Assembly: GCF_025149945.1 (NCBI RefSeq)
Contig: NZ_JALXVH010000021.1
Span: 1 to 46,676 of the forward strand
Source of the DNA: Kocuria sp. p3-SID1428
Lineage (GTDB): Bacteria; Actinomycetota; Actinomycetes; Actinomycetales; Micrococcaceae
Direction of reading: 5' to 3'
Length of the DNA stretch: 46,676 nt
The translations under genes and the position numbers were made by a program. The notes beneath the pieces are model-generated. The model ran no database searches and was not told where the DNA came from. It was given only the letters and a program-made list of their open reading frames with translations. Every line of letters starts with the position of its first letter. The stretch's first letter is position 1. Positions 17,100 through 26,460 of the stretch are shown here, piece after piece.

Positions 17100-18335
17100 T
17101 CAGGCCGCCGTGCGCTCGTCCACCCTGCCGCCGTTGCGCAGCACGAGGGCCACGAGCAGCCCGAGGAGGCAGAAGGCCGTCAGCAGCATCAGCCCCAGGA
17201 AGTAGGAGTTGTGCTCCGGGTTGTAGGTGGCGCCCATGACCAGCGGCGGGAAGTAGCCGCCCAGGCCGCCCGCCGCGGCGATCACGCCGGAGACGGTGCC
17301 GACGGTGCGCGCATCCGAGGCGCGGGAGACCCAGGCGAAGACACCGCCGGTGCCCAGCCCCAGGAAGACGGCCATGATCAGGAACAGCGGACCGTAGACG
17401 AACTCGTGCGCGGGCTGGAAGGCGACCACGGCCGCCAGCGCGGCGGTGCCGATGTAGGAGGTCAGCGACACCGTCTTGGGGCCGAGCTTGTCGGCCAGCG
17501 TGCCGCCGATCGGGCGGGCGATGACCGCGGCGAGAGCGAACCCGGCGGTGCGGGTGCCTGCGGCGGTGGGGTCGTAGTCGTACACGTTGCCCAGGTAGGT
17601 GGGCAGGTAGTTCGAGAAGGCGACGAACCCGCCGAAGACGATCGCGTACATGAAGCACAGCATCCAGGTCTCCTTCAGCGCGAAGGCGGCCCGCAGCTTG
17701 GGCATCATGGGCGTGGGCTCCAGCCCGCGACGGGTGGGCGATTCGCGCAGCGCGATCCAGCTGATCGCCGCCATGGCGGCCACCAGCACCGCGATCAGGA
17801 TGTGGGCGCCCATGTAGCCCATCCCGGCGACGATGCGCGGTGTCACGAAGGCGGAGACCGCGGTGCCGACCATGCCCGCGCCGAACACGCCGGTGGCGAA
17901 GCCCTTGCGGTGGGCCTCGTACCAGGCGGAGCAGAAGGGGATGCCGATCGAGAACACGGTGCCGGCGATGCCCAGGAAGAAGGAGACGAGCACGAGCAGC
18001 CCGAAGCTGTTGAGCTGGCCCACGATCGCGGTGAGCAGCACCAGCGGGGCCGTGATGCCCAGGACGGCCGTGAACATCACGCGTCCGCCGTAGCGATCGG
18101 TCAGCGCGCCCACCGGGACGCGGGCCACCGAGCCGACCAGGATCGGCATGGCCACCAGGACCGAGGTCTGCCCGGCGCTGAGGTCCATGGCCTCCGAGTA
18201 GCGCGAGGACAGCGGCCCGATGATGGTCCAGGCCCAGAAGCCCATGACCGAGGCCAGGGTCGCGATGATCAGGTTGCGGGTCTGGCCGGCTCTCATCTCG
18301 GTCTCGACGGAGGCCTGGTTCTCGACAGCGGACAT
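17100..18335 (-). CDS. narK: NarK-type nitrate/nitrite transporter (MFS)
   Basis: Major facilitator membrane protein of 411 residues with twelve predicted transmembrane segments. Nitrate/nitrite-porter features include [16 protein letters not shown] in segment 1, the loop motif [10 protein letters not shown] between segments 2 and 3, and a second [12 protein letters not shown] after segment 8. The glycine-rich [21 protein letters not shown] matches the nitrate signature of segment 5. It should import nitrate or exchange it for nitrite to feed the adjacent cytoplasm-facing nitrate reductase. Proton symport and exchange cannot be told apart here. AGGAG is seven bases before the ATG. It follows narI by 78 bases and is probably the last gene of the nar operon. 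Confidence 0.93.
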   Translation of the reverse strand: MSAVENQASVETEMRAGQTRNLIIATLASVMGFWAWTIIGPLSSRYSEAMDLSAGQTSVLVAMPILVGSVARVPVGALTDRYGGRVMFTAVLGITAPLVLLTAIVGQLNSFGLLVLVSFFLGIAGTVFSIGIPFCSAWYEAHRKGFATGVFGAGMVGTAVSAFVTPRIVAGMGYMGAHILIAVLVAAMAAISWIALRESPTRRGLEPTPMMPKLRAAFALKETWMLCFMYAIVFGGFVAFSNYLPTYLGNVYDYDPTAAGTRTAGFALAAVIARPIGGTLADKLGPKTVSLTSYIGTAALAAVVAFQPAHEFVYGPLFLIMAVFLGLGTGGVFAWVSRASDARTVGTVSGVIAAAGGLGGYFPPLVMGATYNPEHNSYFLGLMLLTAFCLLGLLVALVLRNGGRVDERTAA

Positions 18336-18413
18336 GGCTGATCTCCTGAAGGGGTCGTGGCCGCGCTCGGCGCGACGGGAGGGTGTGCAGTGGGGCCCGG
18401 GGTCAGGCCCGTC

Positions 18414-19214
18414 TCAGCGGCGTCCGGAGGATGTCGGCTGGCGCTTGGGCCGCGAGGCGGACGACGTCGCCCGGTCCTGCGTGCCGATCGGGTCCCAGCC
18501 GCGTCGGACCGGGGTGTGTCCGGGGGTGCGGCCGCGGTCGCGGGAGCGGTAGATGATGTACGGCCGGAAGAGGTAGTGCACCGGCGCCGTGAACGCGTGG
18601 ATCAGGCGGGTGAACGGCCAGGCGATGAACAGCGCGAACGCGAAGAGCACGTGCACCTTGAACGACGGCGACGACGCGGCCATGGCCCCGATGTCCGGCT
18701 GCAGGATCCAGATCGAGCGGAACCACGGGGAGACGGTCTCGCGGTAGTTGACCACCGAGTCGTCGAAGACCGAGATCAGCGTGGTCGCCACACCCGCCAG
18801 CAGGGCCGCCACCAGCAGGACGTACATCATCTTGTCGTTGTTCGTGGTGGCCATGAAGACCGGCCCGGTGGTGCGGCGGCGGTAGATCAGCAGGGCCAGG
18901 CCCACCAGGGTGCCGATGCCCGCGAACATGCCGATCGTCAGCGCCATGATGTGGTACATGTGCTCGGACACCCCGGCGTAATCCGTCCACGACTTGGGGA
19001 TGACCAGGCCCACGATGTGCCCGATCAGCACCGCCAGGATCCCGAAGTGGAACAGCGGCGAGGCGATCCGCAGCAGTCTGCCCTCGTAGAGGGACGACGA
19101 GCGGGTGGTCCAGCCGAACTGGTCGTACTTGTAGCGCCAGATCGTGCCGCCGATGAAGATCAGCAGCACCACGTAGGGAAGCACTCCCCACAGCAGGATG
19201 TCGATGAGGTTCAT
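18414..19214 (-). CDS. narI: Respiratory nitrate reductase gamma subunit
   Basis: Membrane cytochrome b subunit of nitrate reductase A type. It oxidises quinol and passes electrons to NarH. At 266 residues it has five hydrophobic segments: about 4-24, 50-72, 87-109, 128-149 and 183-207. The histidines expected for the two b hemes lie in PLFHFGILAVLIGHIVGL (segment 2) and near HVLFAFALFIAWPFTRLIH (segment 5). The C-terminus carries a basic, Ser/Thr-rich tail of about 45 residues beyond the usual end; nothing marks it as a domain. The gene starts six bases after the narJ stop. Confidence 0.96.
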   Translation of the reverse strand: MNLIDILLWGVLPYVVLLIFIGGTIWRYKYDQFGWTTRSSSLYEGRLLRIASPLFHFGILAVLIGHIVGLVIPKSWTDYAGVSEHMYHIMALTIGMFAGIGTLVGLALLIYRRRTTGPVFMATTNNDKMMYVLLVAALLAGVATTLISVFDDSVVNYRETVSPWFRSIWILQPDIGAMAASSPSFKVHVLFAFALFIAWPFTRLIHAFTAPVHYLFRPYIIYRSRDRGRTPGHTPVRRGWDPIGTQDRATSSASRPKRQPTSSGRR

Positions 19215-19220
19215 GCGGTC

Positions 19221-20045
19221 TCAGCCCCTGGAGCTCGTGGAGGCGGCGGCCTCGCGTCGATGGGTGGGTGTGCAGCCGGCGGCGCGAGCGGCCGAGGGGT
19301 GGCTCGCCGGATCCACGGGCACGGCCCCGGCGGCCCCGCCCGTCATCCCGGAGGCCGAGGAGTCGGACAGCGGGAGCAGGCGCGGGTCGAACGGCTGCAG
19401 GCCCACGGTCTCCGTGGGCGGGCCGTAGCCGGCCATGCGCATCACGGCATCGCGGTCCTCCGGGGAGGGCCCGGGCAGCGTGGTGCACACGAGCTCGATG
19501 ATCCCCAGGTGCGGGAGGCCGTCGTCCTTCAGCGCCAGGCGCAGCAGCTCGAGGGAGGGCCGGTAGCGCTGCAGCAGCTCGGCGCCGTCGTCGGGGGCCA
19601 CGAGCGCTGCGAACTCCAGGACCACCGGGAGGTGATCGGGCAGCTCGGAGTCGTCCAGGCGGAACCCGTGCTCGGCGTAGAGCTGCTTGAACGACAGCAG
19701 CGACTCGCCGCGGCGGCGGGTGTCGCCGTCGGTCCAGTACGTGAGGTGCAGGCTGTGTCGGCGCGAGAGGTCGTACTCCTGGACCCAGTCGCCCTGGATC
19801 TCGGGCAGCGGCTTGGAGAGCATCCACTGCTCGAGGCGGTCAACGGGCGCCGGATCCACACCGACCTCCTGCAGCGCGGCGCGGATCTGCGGGATCCGCC
19901 CGAGCAGCTCCCGGTCCGGGTAGCCCAGCAGCAGCGCTGCCGACTGGCGTACCACGGCGGAGCGCTGCGGGTCGGGGTCGCGCCACGGCGCGGTCTCGAC
20001 GGTGCCCTTGCCGCCCAGGCCGAAGATCTTGGCCAGCAGGCTCAT
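19221..20045 (-). CDS. narJ: Nitrate reductase assembly chaperone
   Basis: TorD/NarJ-type chaperone that holds apo-NarGH while the molybdenum cofactor and iron-sulfur clusters are inserted; it is not part of the mature enzyme. The family core lies at residues about 30-215 (SAALLLGYPDRELL; YDLSRRHSLHLTYWTDGDTRRRGESL, here quoted as two parts YDLSRRHSLHLTYW and DGDTRRRGESL). It is followed by HLPVVLEFAAL. At 274 residues it is longer than the E. coli protein because of a low-complexity Ala/Ser/Pro-rich C-terminal extension. The ATG overlaps the narH stop as ATGA, so it is translationally coupled. Confidence 0.95.
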   Translation of the reverse strand: MSLLAKIFGLGGKGTVETAPWRDPDPQRSAVVRQSAALLLGYPDRELLGRIPQIRAALQEVGVDPAPVDRLEQWMLSKPLPEIQGDWVQEYDLSRRHSLHLTYWTDGDTRRRGESLLSFKQLYAEHGFRLDDSELPDHLPVVLEFAALVAPDDGAELLQRYRPSLELLRLALKDDGLPHLGIIELVCTTLPGPSPEDRDAVMRMAGYGPPTETVGLQPFDPRLLPLSDSSASGMTGGAAGAVPVDPASHPSAARAAGCTPTHRREAAASTSSRG

Positions 20046-21721
20046 GACCCGTCTCCCTTCGATCCGGACGAGCGCTGCGGGAACAGCCCGTACGGGGTGC
20101 CGTTGCCGTCCCAGTTCAGGAGGTTCACGCGCCCCGACATCTCGGTGGCCCCTGCGGGCGCCTCCGCGGTCTGGCGCGCCTTGAGGGCGGCGAAGTTCTC
20201 GACCGCCACCGGGGTGGGACGCCCCGAGGCCTCGCCCAGTCCGCCCATCTGGCCCATGCCCGGGCCGCCGTCGCCGTCCAGGGAGCAGCCCATCTCCTCG
20301 AGGTTGTGGGCGTCCTCGGTATGCGCGGCGGGGATGACGTAGCGCTCGGAGTACTTGGCGATCGCCATGAGGCGGTACATCTCGTACATCTGCGCACCGG
20401 TCATGCCCACCGCCTGGGCGATGGACTCATCGGCCTGGTCCCCCAGGGTGATGTCGCGCATGTAGGAGCGCATGGCGGCCAGCTTGCGCAGCACGTCCGT
20501 GATGATGTCCGTGTCCCCGGCCGTGAACAGCTCGGCCAGGTACTCCACGGGGATGCGCAGCGAGTCGATCGCCCCGAACAGGACGTCGAGATCCTGGCCG
20601 TCGTGGCCTTGCGCGGACAGCAGGTCGACGATCGGCGACAGCGGCGGGACGTACCAGACCATCGGCATGGTGCGGTACTCGGGGTGCAGGGGCAGAGCCA
20701 CCCGCAGCTCCTTGGCCAGCTTGTAGACCGGCGACTTCCGGGCGGCGTCCATCCAGTCCTCGGGGATGCCGTCGGCGCGGGCCTGGCGCTGGACCTCTGG
20801 ATCGTTCGGGTCGAGCATCAGGTCGAGCTGGGCCTCGTAGAGGTCCTTCTCATCCGGGGTCGCGGCGGCCTCGGTGACGCGGTCGGCGTCGTAGAGGAAG
20901 ATGCCGATGTAGCGCATGCGGCCGACGCAGGTCTCGGCGCACACGGTGGGGATGCCGACCTCCACACGGGGGTAGCAGAACGTGCACTTCTCGGCCTTGC
21001 CGGTCTTGTGGTTGTAGTAGATCTTCTTGTACGGGCAGCCGGTGATGCACTGGCGCCAGCCGCGGCACTGGTCCTGATCGACCAGCACGATGCCGTCCTC
21101 GGCGCGCTTGTAGATCGCCCCCGACGGGCACGCCGCCATGCAGGACGGGTTCAGGCAGTGCTCGCAGATCCGCGGCAGGTGGAACATGAAGGTCTTCTCG
21201 AAGTCCAGCTTGATGCGGTCCTCCGAGTCGCGGCGCAGCTTCTGCAGCACCGGGTCCTGGGCCTCCGTGGCCTCGACGCCGCCCAGGGAGTCGTCCCAGT
21301 TGGCCGACCACTCGACCTTGGTGTCCGCACCGGTGATCAGCGACTTGGGCTTGGCCACCGGGAAGTCGTCCGAGGCCGGGGCCGCCACGAGGTTCTCGTA
21401 GTCGTAGGTCCACGGCTCGTAGTAGTCGTCCAGGTGCGGCTGCACGGGGGAGGCGAAGATGCCGAAGAGCTTCTGCAGGCGATTGCCCGACTTGAGCTGC
21501 AGGTTGCCGCGGCGGTTGAGCTTCCAGCCGCCGCGCCACTTCTCCTGGTCCTCGTAGCGGCGCGGGTAGCCCTGCCCGGGACGGGTCTCCACGTTGTTGA
21601 ACCAGACGTACTCGGTGCCGGCGCGGTTGGTCCACGCCTGCTTGCACGTCACGGAGCACGTGTGGCACCCCAGGCACTTGTCGAGGGTCATGACCATCGC
21701 GGTCTGAGCCATGATGCGCAT
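20042..21721 (-). CDS. narH: Respiratory nitrate reductase beta subunit
   Basis: Electron-transfer subunit with four iron-sulfur clusters, linking NarI hemes to NarG. The 559-residue protein has the four cysteine groups: CLGCHTCSVTCKQAW near the N-terminus, then CEHCLNPSCMAACPSG, CRGWRQCITGCPYKKIYYN, and CTFCYPRV with the later CAETCVGR. The Trp in CRGWRQC replaces a cysteine and marks the [3Fe-4S] cluster, as in other NarH proteins. The start codon overlaps the narG stop by one base (TGATG), and the stop overlaps narJ. Reading upstream past 21721 would enter narG and is not supported. Confidence 0.97.
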   Translation of the reverse strand: MRIMAQTAMVMTLDKCLGCHTCSVTCKQAWTNRAGTEYVWFNNVETRPGQGYPRRYEDQEKWRGGWKLNRRGNLQLKSGNRLQKLFGIFASPVQPHLDDYYEPWTYDYENLVAAPASDDFPVAKPKSLITGADTKVEWSANWDDSLGGVEATEAQDPVLQKLRRDSEDRIKLDFEKTFMFHLPRICEHCLNPSCMAACPSGAIYKRAEDGIVLVDQDQCRGWRQCITGCPYKKIYYNHKTGKAEKCTFCYPRVEVGIPTVCAETCVGRMRYIGIFLYDADRVTEAAATPDEKDLYEAQLDLMLDPNDPEVQRQARADGIPEDWMDAARKSPVYKLAKELRVALPLHPEYRTMPMVWYVPPLSPIVDLLSAQGHDGQDLDVLFGAIDSLRIPVEYLAELFTAGDTDIITDVLRKLAAMRSYMRDITLGDQADESIAQAVGMTGAQMYEMYRLMAIAKYSERYVIPAAHTEDAHNLEEMGCSLDGDGGPGMGQMGGLGEASGRPTPVAVENFAALKARQTAEAPAGATEMSGRVNLLNWDGNGTPYGLFPQRSSGSKGDGS

Positions 21722-24700
21722 CAGTACTGGACCTCCTGCGAGCGCTTGCGGACGACCGAGGTGACATCTCGGTTGTTGCCGGTGGGGCCGTGGTAGTTGA
21801 AGGCCCAGGACTGCTGGGCGTAGCCGCCCACCATGTGGGTGGGCTTGAGCATGATCCGAGTGACCGAGTTGTGAATGCCGCCGCGGCGGCCGGTGGCCTC
21901 GGACTTGGGGACGTCGATCGTGCGCTCCTGCGCGTGGTGGACGAAGACCGCTCCGGCGCGCATGCGGCTGGTGACGATCGCCCGTCCGACGAACACGCCG
22001 TTGGTGTTCACGCACTCGACCCAGTCGTTGTCCTTGACCTGGATCAGCGCGGCGTCCTGGTCCGACATCCACACCGACGTGCCTCCGCGCGAGAGCGAGA
22101 GCATGAACAGGTTGTCCTGGTACTCGGAGTGGATGGACCACTTGTTGTGCGGGGTCAGGTAGCGCACGGCCACCGACAGCTCCCCGCGCTCGCCGAGCCT
22201 CGGCTCGCCGAACAGCGCCGCATTGTTCAGCGGCGGGCGGTAGGTGGGGAGGTTCTCCCCCATGTCCGACATCCAGTCGTGGTCCAGGAAGAAGTGCATG
22301 CGCCCGGTGAGCGTGTGGAACGGCTTGAGGCGCTCGATGTTCACCGTGAACGGGGCATAGCGCCGCCCGCCGGTCTCCGAGCCGGACCACTCCGGGGAGG
22401 TGATGACCGGTACCGGGGCGGCCTGGGTGTCGGCGAAGGTGATCTTCTTCTCCTCCGAGCCCAGCGCGAGGTCGTGCAGCTGCTTGCCCACGCGCTTCTC
22501 GAGGGTCTTGAAGCCCTGTACCGCCAGTTCGCCGTTCGTGGTCCCGGACAGCGCCAGGATGGCCTCGGCCATGCGGGCGTCGGTCTCGAGCGCGGGACGG
22601 CCCTCGGCCGCTCCGGAGTCGAAGACGCCGTGCTTGCGCCCCAGCGCTGCGACCTCGTGGCCGACGTCGAAGGTGATGTTCTTAGTGGTCAGACCCAGCT
22701 TGTCCGCCAGCGGGCCGAGGGCCACGAACTTCTGGCCGATAGCGGTGTAGTCGCGCTCGACGACCTTGAGGTTGGGGAAGTTCTTCCCCGGCACCGCGGG
22801 CAGGTCCGTGCCGCGCCACTCGGGCACGTGCCCGCCGGGCTGGTTGATCTGCCCCGGGGTGTCGTGGGTGATCGCGGTGGCCACCAGGTCGTGCCGGGTG
22901 TCCAGGCGGCCCTTGGCCAGGCGGGCGACCTCGTCCGCGAGCAGCCGGAACAGCTCATGATCCGTCTTGGCCTCCCACGGCGGGGTGATCGCCGGGTTGA
23001 AGGCGTGGACGTACGGGTGCATGTCCGTGGAGGAGAGGTCGAACTTCTCGTACCAGGTGGCGGCCGGGAACACGACGTCGGAGAGCAGCGTCGAGGACGT
23101 CATGCGGAAGTCCGCCGAGACCAGCAGGTCGAGCTTGCCCTCCGGGGCCTGCTCGTGCCAGGCGACGTCGCGCGGCTTGTGGTCCACGTGGTCCCGGCCC
23201 AGCACATTGTGGTGCGTGCCCAGTAGGTGCTTGAGGAAGTACTCCTCGCCCTTGGCGGAGGAGCCCAGCAGGTTCGAGCGCCACAGCACGAGCGTGCGCG
23301 CCCAGTTCGCCTCCGCGTCCGGGTCCTCGACCGCGAACTGCAGCTTGCCGGCCTTGGCCTGATCGGCGACCCACTGGCCCTCCGATTCGGCATCCCCGCG
23401 CTCGACGGCAGCCGCTGCGGCGTCGGCGACGTCGAGCGGGTTCTGTGTGAACTGCGGATAGAACGGCATCCAGCCCAGACGCGTGGACTGGGCCACGACG
23501 TCGGCGGTGTGCATGCCGTCCAGGTGGCCCTTGGCCAGCGGCGACTGCAGGTGCGCCGAGGAGTGGCCGTCCTGGCGGAACTGGTCGGTGTGCATGTACC
23601 AGAACGCCGTGCCGATCATGAACCGCGGCGGGCGCGACCAGTCCGAGGCCGAAGCCATGGTGGCCCAGCCGGTGATGGGTCGGGCCTTCTCCTGGCCGAC
23701 GTAGTGCGCCCAGCCGCCGCCGTTGCGGCCCTGGCAGCCGCACAGCATGAGCATGGCCAGGATCGCGCGGTAGGTGACATCGCCGTGGTACCACTGGCAC
23801 AGCCCGCCGCCCAGGATGATCATGGAGCGCCCGCCCGAGCGCTCCGCGTTGGCGGCGAACTCGCGGGCCACCCGGATCGCGGCCTCGGCAGGCACGGAGG
23901 AGATCGCCTCCTGCCAGGCCGGGGTGTAGGCGGTCTCGGCGTCGTCGTAGCCTCCCGACCACTGCCCCGGCAGGCCGTCGCGTCCGACCGCGTACTGGGC
24001 GAGCATCAGGTCGAAGACCGTGGTGACGGTGCGCCCGGCGACCGTGCGCACGGGCACACCGCGGCGGACCACGGAGCCCTCCCCGGTGTCGTCGACGAAG
24101 GCCGGCAGCGAGATCTCCGCGGCCGTCCCGTCCCAGTCGCCCAGATCCATGATCGACAGCGCCGGATCGTGGCCCTCGAGGTCCAGGTTCCAGTCGCCCT
24201 CGTCCTGGGCGTTGTAGCGGAAGCCCATGGAGCCCTTGGGGATGAAGGCCTCGCCCGTGGCGCGTTCGAGCATCACGGTCTTGAACGCGGGATCGGCCTG
24301 ATCGGAGCCCAGGTCCTCGGCGGTGACGAACTTGCCCGGGACCACCTGGCCGTCGTCGCCGGTGACCAGGGTGACCAGGAACGGCAGGTCCGTGAACTGC
24401 TTGACGTAGTCCTCGAAGAACGGGGTGCGCTTCTGCACGAAGTGCTCCGTGAGGATGACCTGGCCCATGCTCATGGCCAGCGCGGCATCGGAGCCGGGCT
24501 GGGCGGGCAGCCACTCGTCGGCGAACTTGGTGCTGTCCGCGTAGTCCGGGGAGACTGAGACGACCTTGGTGCCGCGGTAGCGCACCTCCGCGACCCAGTG
24601 GGCATCCGGGGTGCGGGTCACCGGGATGTTGGAGCCCCACATCATGAGGTAGGTGGCATCCCACCAGTCCCCTGACTCCGGGACGTCCGTCTGATCGCCG

Positions 24701-25458
24701 AAGACCTGCGGCGAGGCGACCGGCAGATCGGCGTACCAGTCGTAGAAGCTGTTCATCACGCCGCCGATGAGATTGATGAACCGGGCGCCGGCGGCGTGGG
24801 AGACCATGGACATGGCCGGGATCGGCGAGAAGCCGACGCAGCGGTCCGGGCCGTAGGCGCCGATCGTGTGCACGTGGGCCGCGGCTGTCATCTCGAGGGC
24901 CTCCTGCCAGGACGCGCGCACCAGTCCGCCCTTGCCGCGGGCCTGCTGGAACTCCCGGCGCTTGGCAGGGTCGCCCACGATCGAGGCCCAGGCCGCCACG
25001 GCGTCGCCGCCGTGGGCCTCGCGGGCCTGGCGGTACATCTCGAGCAGCACGCCGCGGACATATGGATAGCGCACGCGCGTGGGCGAGTACGTGTACCAGG
25101 AGAAGGCGGCGCCGCGGGGGCATCCGCGCGGCTCGTACTCGGGGCTGTCAGGACCCACCGAGGGGTAGTCCGTCTCCTGGGCCTCCCAGGTGATGATCCC
25201 GTCCTTGACGTAGACCTTCCATGAGCACGACCCGGTGCAGTTCACGCCGTGGGTCGAGCGCACGACCTTGTCGTGGCTCCAGCGGTTGCGGTAGAAGGAG
25301 TCGCCCGTGCGGCCGCCCTCCCGGAACTCGGCGCGGCCGTCCGCGGTCTGCTCGCGACGGGTGAAGAAGCGGCCGGTCTTCAGCAGCGCCTGGCTGGCGG
25401 GGCCGTCGACGCCTGCGGCGTGGGCAGTATGCGCTCCGGAAGTCGTATTCGTGCTCAT
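21721..25458 (-). CDS. narG: Respiratory nitrate reductase alpha subunit
   Basis: Catalytic subunit that reduces nitrate to nitrite at a bis-MGD molybdenum centre on the cytoplasmic side. At 1245 residues it is full length. The FS0 [4Fe-4S] ligands are His70, Cys74 and Cys78 in HGVNCTGSCSW, and Cys113 in EPRGCPRGAAF. The molybdenum-ligand aspartate region is FYDWYADLPVASPQ (about 238-251), followed by DQTDVPESGDWWD and WGSNIPVTRTPDAHW. No functional twin-arginine signal is present, as expected for this cytoplasm-facing type. The operon order is narGHJI-narK. The 300-base upstream region holds an FNR-like palindrome, suggesting induction at low oxygen. Confidence 0.98.
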   Translation of the reverse strand: MSTNTTSGAHTAHAAGVDGPASQALLKTGRFFTRREQTADGRAEFREGGRTGDSFYRNRWSHDKVVRSTHGVNCTGSCSWKVYVKDGIITWEAQETDYPSVGPDSPEYEPRGCPRGAAFSWYTYSPTRVRYPYVRGVLLEMYRQAREAHGGDAVAAWASIVGDPAKRREFQQARGKGGLVRASWQEALEMTAAAHVHTIGAYGPDRCVGFSPIPAMSMVSHAAGARFINLIGGVMNSFYDWYADLPVASPQVFGDQTDVPESGDWWDATYLMMWGSNIPVTRTPDAHWVAEVRYRGTKVVSVSPDYADSTKFADEWLPAQPGSDAALAMSMGQVILTEHFVQKRTPFFEDYVKQFTDLPFLVTLVTGDDGQVVPGKFVTAEDLGSDQADPAFKTVMLERATGEAFIPKGSMGFRYNAQDEGDWNLDLEGHDPALSIMDLGDWDGTAAEISLPAFVDDTGEGSVVRRGVPVRTVAGRTVTTVFDLMLAQYAVGRDGLPGQWSGGYDDAETAYTPAWQEAISSVPAEAAIRVAREFAANAERSGGRSMIILGGGLCQWYHGDVTYRAILAMLMLCGCQGRNGGGWAHYVGQEKARPITGWATMASASDWSRPPRFMIGTAFWYMHTDQFRQDGHSSAHLQSPLAKGHLDGMHTADVVAQSTRLGWMPFYPQFTQNPLDVADAAAAAVERGDAESEGQWVADQAKAGKLQFAVEDPDAEANWARTLVLWRSNLLGSSAKGEEYFLKHLLGTHHNVLGRDHVDHKPRDVAWHEQAPEGKLDLLVSADFRMTSSTLLSDVVFPAATWYEKFDLSSTDMHPYVHAFNPAITPPWEAKTDHELFRLLADEVARLAKGRLDTRHDLVATAITHDTPGQINQPGGHVPEWRGTDLPAVPGKNFPNLKVVERDYTAIGQKFVALGPLADKLGLTTKNITFDVGHEVAALGRKHGVFDSGAAEGRPALETDARMAEAILALSGTTNGELAVQGFKTLEKRVGKQLHDLALGSEEKKITFADTQAAPVPVITSPEWSGSETGGRRYAPFTVNIERLKPFHTLTGRMHFFLDHDWMSDMGENLPTYRPPLNNAALFGEPRLGERGELSVAVRYLTPHNKWSIHSEYQDNLFMLSLSRGGTSVWMSDQDAALIQVKDNDWVECVNTNGVFVGRAIVTSRMRAGAVFVHHAQERTIDVPKSEATGRRGGIHNSVTRIMLKPTHMVGGYAQQSWAFNYHGPTGNNRDVTSVVRKRSQEVQY

Positions 25459-25499
25459 AGCTCGAGGCTATCGACGAGGCCGAGTCGCTGAGGAATGAT

Positions 25500-25517
25500 T
25501 TCCGGCAGTTGCCGGAA
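25500..25517. promoter_or_regulatory. Palindrome near the narG transcription start
   Basis: TTCCGGCAGTTGCCGGAA: perfect 8-bp arms around GT. It lies where transcription from the FNR-like promoter would begin, so it could be an operator for a second regulator or a hairpin at the 5' end of the message. TTCCGGAA recurs at about 25710. Confidence 0.5.
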
Positions 25518-25541
25518 TTGCAGAATCGACCGCGAGGAACC

Positions 25542-25557
25542 CTTGATCTGCGTCAAG
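25542..25557 (-). promoter_or_regulatory. FNR-like box upstream of narG
   Basis: CTTGATCTGCGTCAAG, with arms CTTGA and TCAAG; 9 of 10 specific bases match TTGAT-N4-ATCAA. Its centre is about 91 bases from the narG ATG and about 40 bases from the start implied by the TGCAAT hexamer, as for a class II activator site. The same arms recur at moaA. Confidence 0.65.
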
Positions 25558-25759
25558 GAACGGCGGATCAATATCTGACAGCGGCGTGATCACGCGGATC
25601 CATAGCCTTCAGGATGGCCAGGCAAACCTGAGAAGAATTAGCACACAATCGCGTTGCCTAATGCTCGCGCATCATTTCTTCTCGAGCTGATTCCGAGAAT
25701 GCAAGTCATTTCCGGAAGATGCCACGGGGTCTCCGGCGGTCGACGCCCGGCGAGGAACG

Positions 25760-26149
25760 TCAGCCAGCGTTCGCACCCTCATCCGCCTCGCGCTCGCGCT
25801 GGCGCGCCGACGGATTCGAGGCCACCGCGACGACGGCCGTGACCAGCAGCAGGAGGAAGGTCCCGTAGAACATCCACACCGACGGATAGAACCAGAACAG
25901 CGTCATGCCCCAGCCCGCGAGCGTGAGCACCAGCGCGAGCACCGACAGCACCAGCAGCCCCAGCCGGACGGTCGCGAAGCGCTCGGCGCGCCCGCGCAGC
26001 CCGTAGAAGGCGGCCAGGCCCATCAGGAAGAGGGTGAAGAACAGCTGCCCGGTGACCGTGATCGCGTCCTGGTGGTACTGATGCATCCCGAGCGCCTGGA
26101 TCACGGCGGCGATCGCGAACAGGGCGGGGGCGATGACGGCGGACTTCAT
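25760..26149 (-). CDS. Small four-helix membrane protein, function unknown
   Basis: A 129-residue protein with four predicted transmembrane segments (about 3-20, 30-48, 59-81 and 85-109) and a charged C-terminus ending in Arg/Glu residues. A histidine-containing GMHQYHQD loop follows the first segment. I recognise no named family. The ATG at 26149 has AGGAG ten bases upstream, and TAGACT on the minus strand (26192-26187) could be its -10. The open frame extends further upstream but runs antisense to the PadR remnant and is not coding. It lies between the nar operon and a degraded region; no functional link to nitrate respiration is visible. Confidence 0.72.
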   Translation of the reverse strand: MKSAVIAPALFAIAAVIQALGMHQYHQDAITVTGQLFFTLFLMGLAAFYGLRGRAERFATVRLGLLVLSVLALVLTLAGWGMTLFWFYPSVWMFYGTFLLLLVTAVVAVASNPSARQREREADEGANAG

Positions 26150-26194
26150 GCGGGGAGATCTCCTGGGGCCGGTGACGGACGCGGTCAGTCTAGA

Positions 26195-26434
26195 GCCGAG
26201 GCCGGGCTCGGCGAGATCAAGGGCGGCACGCTCTACCCCCTGCTCGCCCGCCTGGAGACCCGCGAGCTCGTGACGATCGAGTGGCGCACCGGCGAGGGCG
26301 GGCCCGGGCGCAAGTACTTCCGCCTCACCGACGCCGGCCGCGCCGAGCTGGCCGACGCCCGCACCGCCTGGTCGACCTTCGCACGCGCCGTCGACGCCCA
26401 TCTGGAGCTCGACCGAGCTCCGTCGCGCCCCTGA
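26195..26434 (+). pseudogene. PadR family regulator, 5' truncated remnant
   Basis: The frame reads GLGEIKGGTLYPLLARLE, then PGRKYFRLTDAGRAEL, which is the second half of a PadR winged-helix domain and its C-terminal helix. The first 30 to 40 residues of a normal PadR protein, including the first helices and start codon, are missing. The preceding bases are the promoter and 5' end of the opposing membrane-protein gene, so a deletion probably joined the two. No start codon with a ribosome binding site lies near the remnant. PadR genes usually precede a HAAS-domain membrane protein, exactly what follows at 26461, so this was once a regulator-partner pair. Confidence 0.8.
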
Positions 26435-26460
26435 ACTCCACCCTTCATCAGGAGGTCACC

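Larger units (their letters stand above)
25459..25759. other. narG upstream regulatory region without genes
   Basis: A 301-base gap between narG and the end of a membrane-protein gene. The part from about 25560 to 25720 is clearly less GC-rich than its surroundings. It holds an FNR-like box (25542-25557), a perfect 18-base inverted repeat (25500-25517), and the 12-base palindrome GCGTGATCACGC (25584-25595), which resembles the core of CRP/GlxR-type sites. A possible narG -10, TGCAAT, lies at 25522-25517 on the minus strand. I see no gene in it and no obvious terminator for the gene at 25760. Confidence 0.6.

Noticed and set aside
18357..20342. A long plus-strand frame across narI and narJ
   Set aside because: Antisense shadow; narI and narJ have clear motifs and coupled starts on the other strand.
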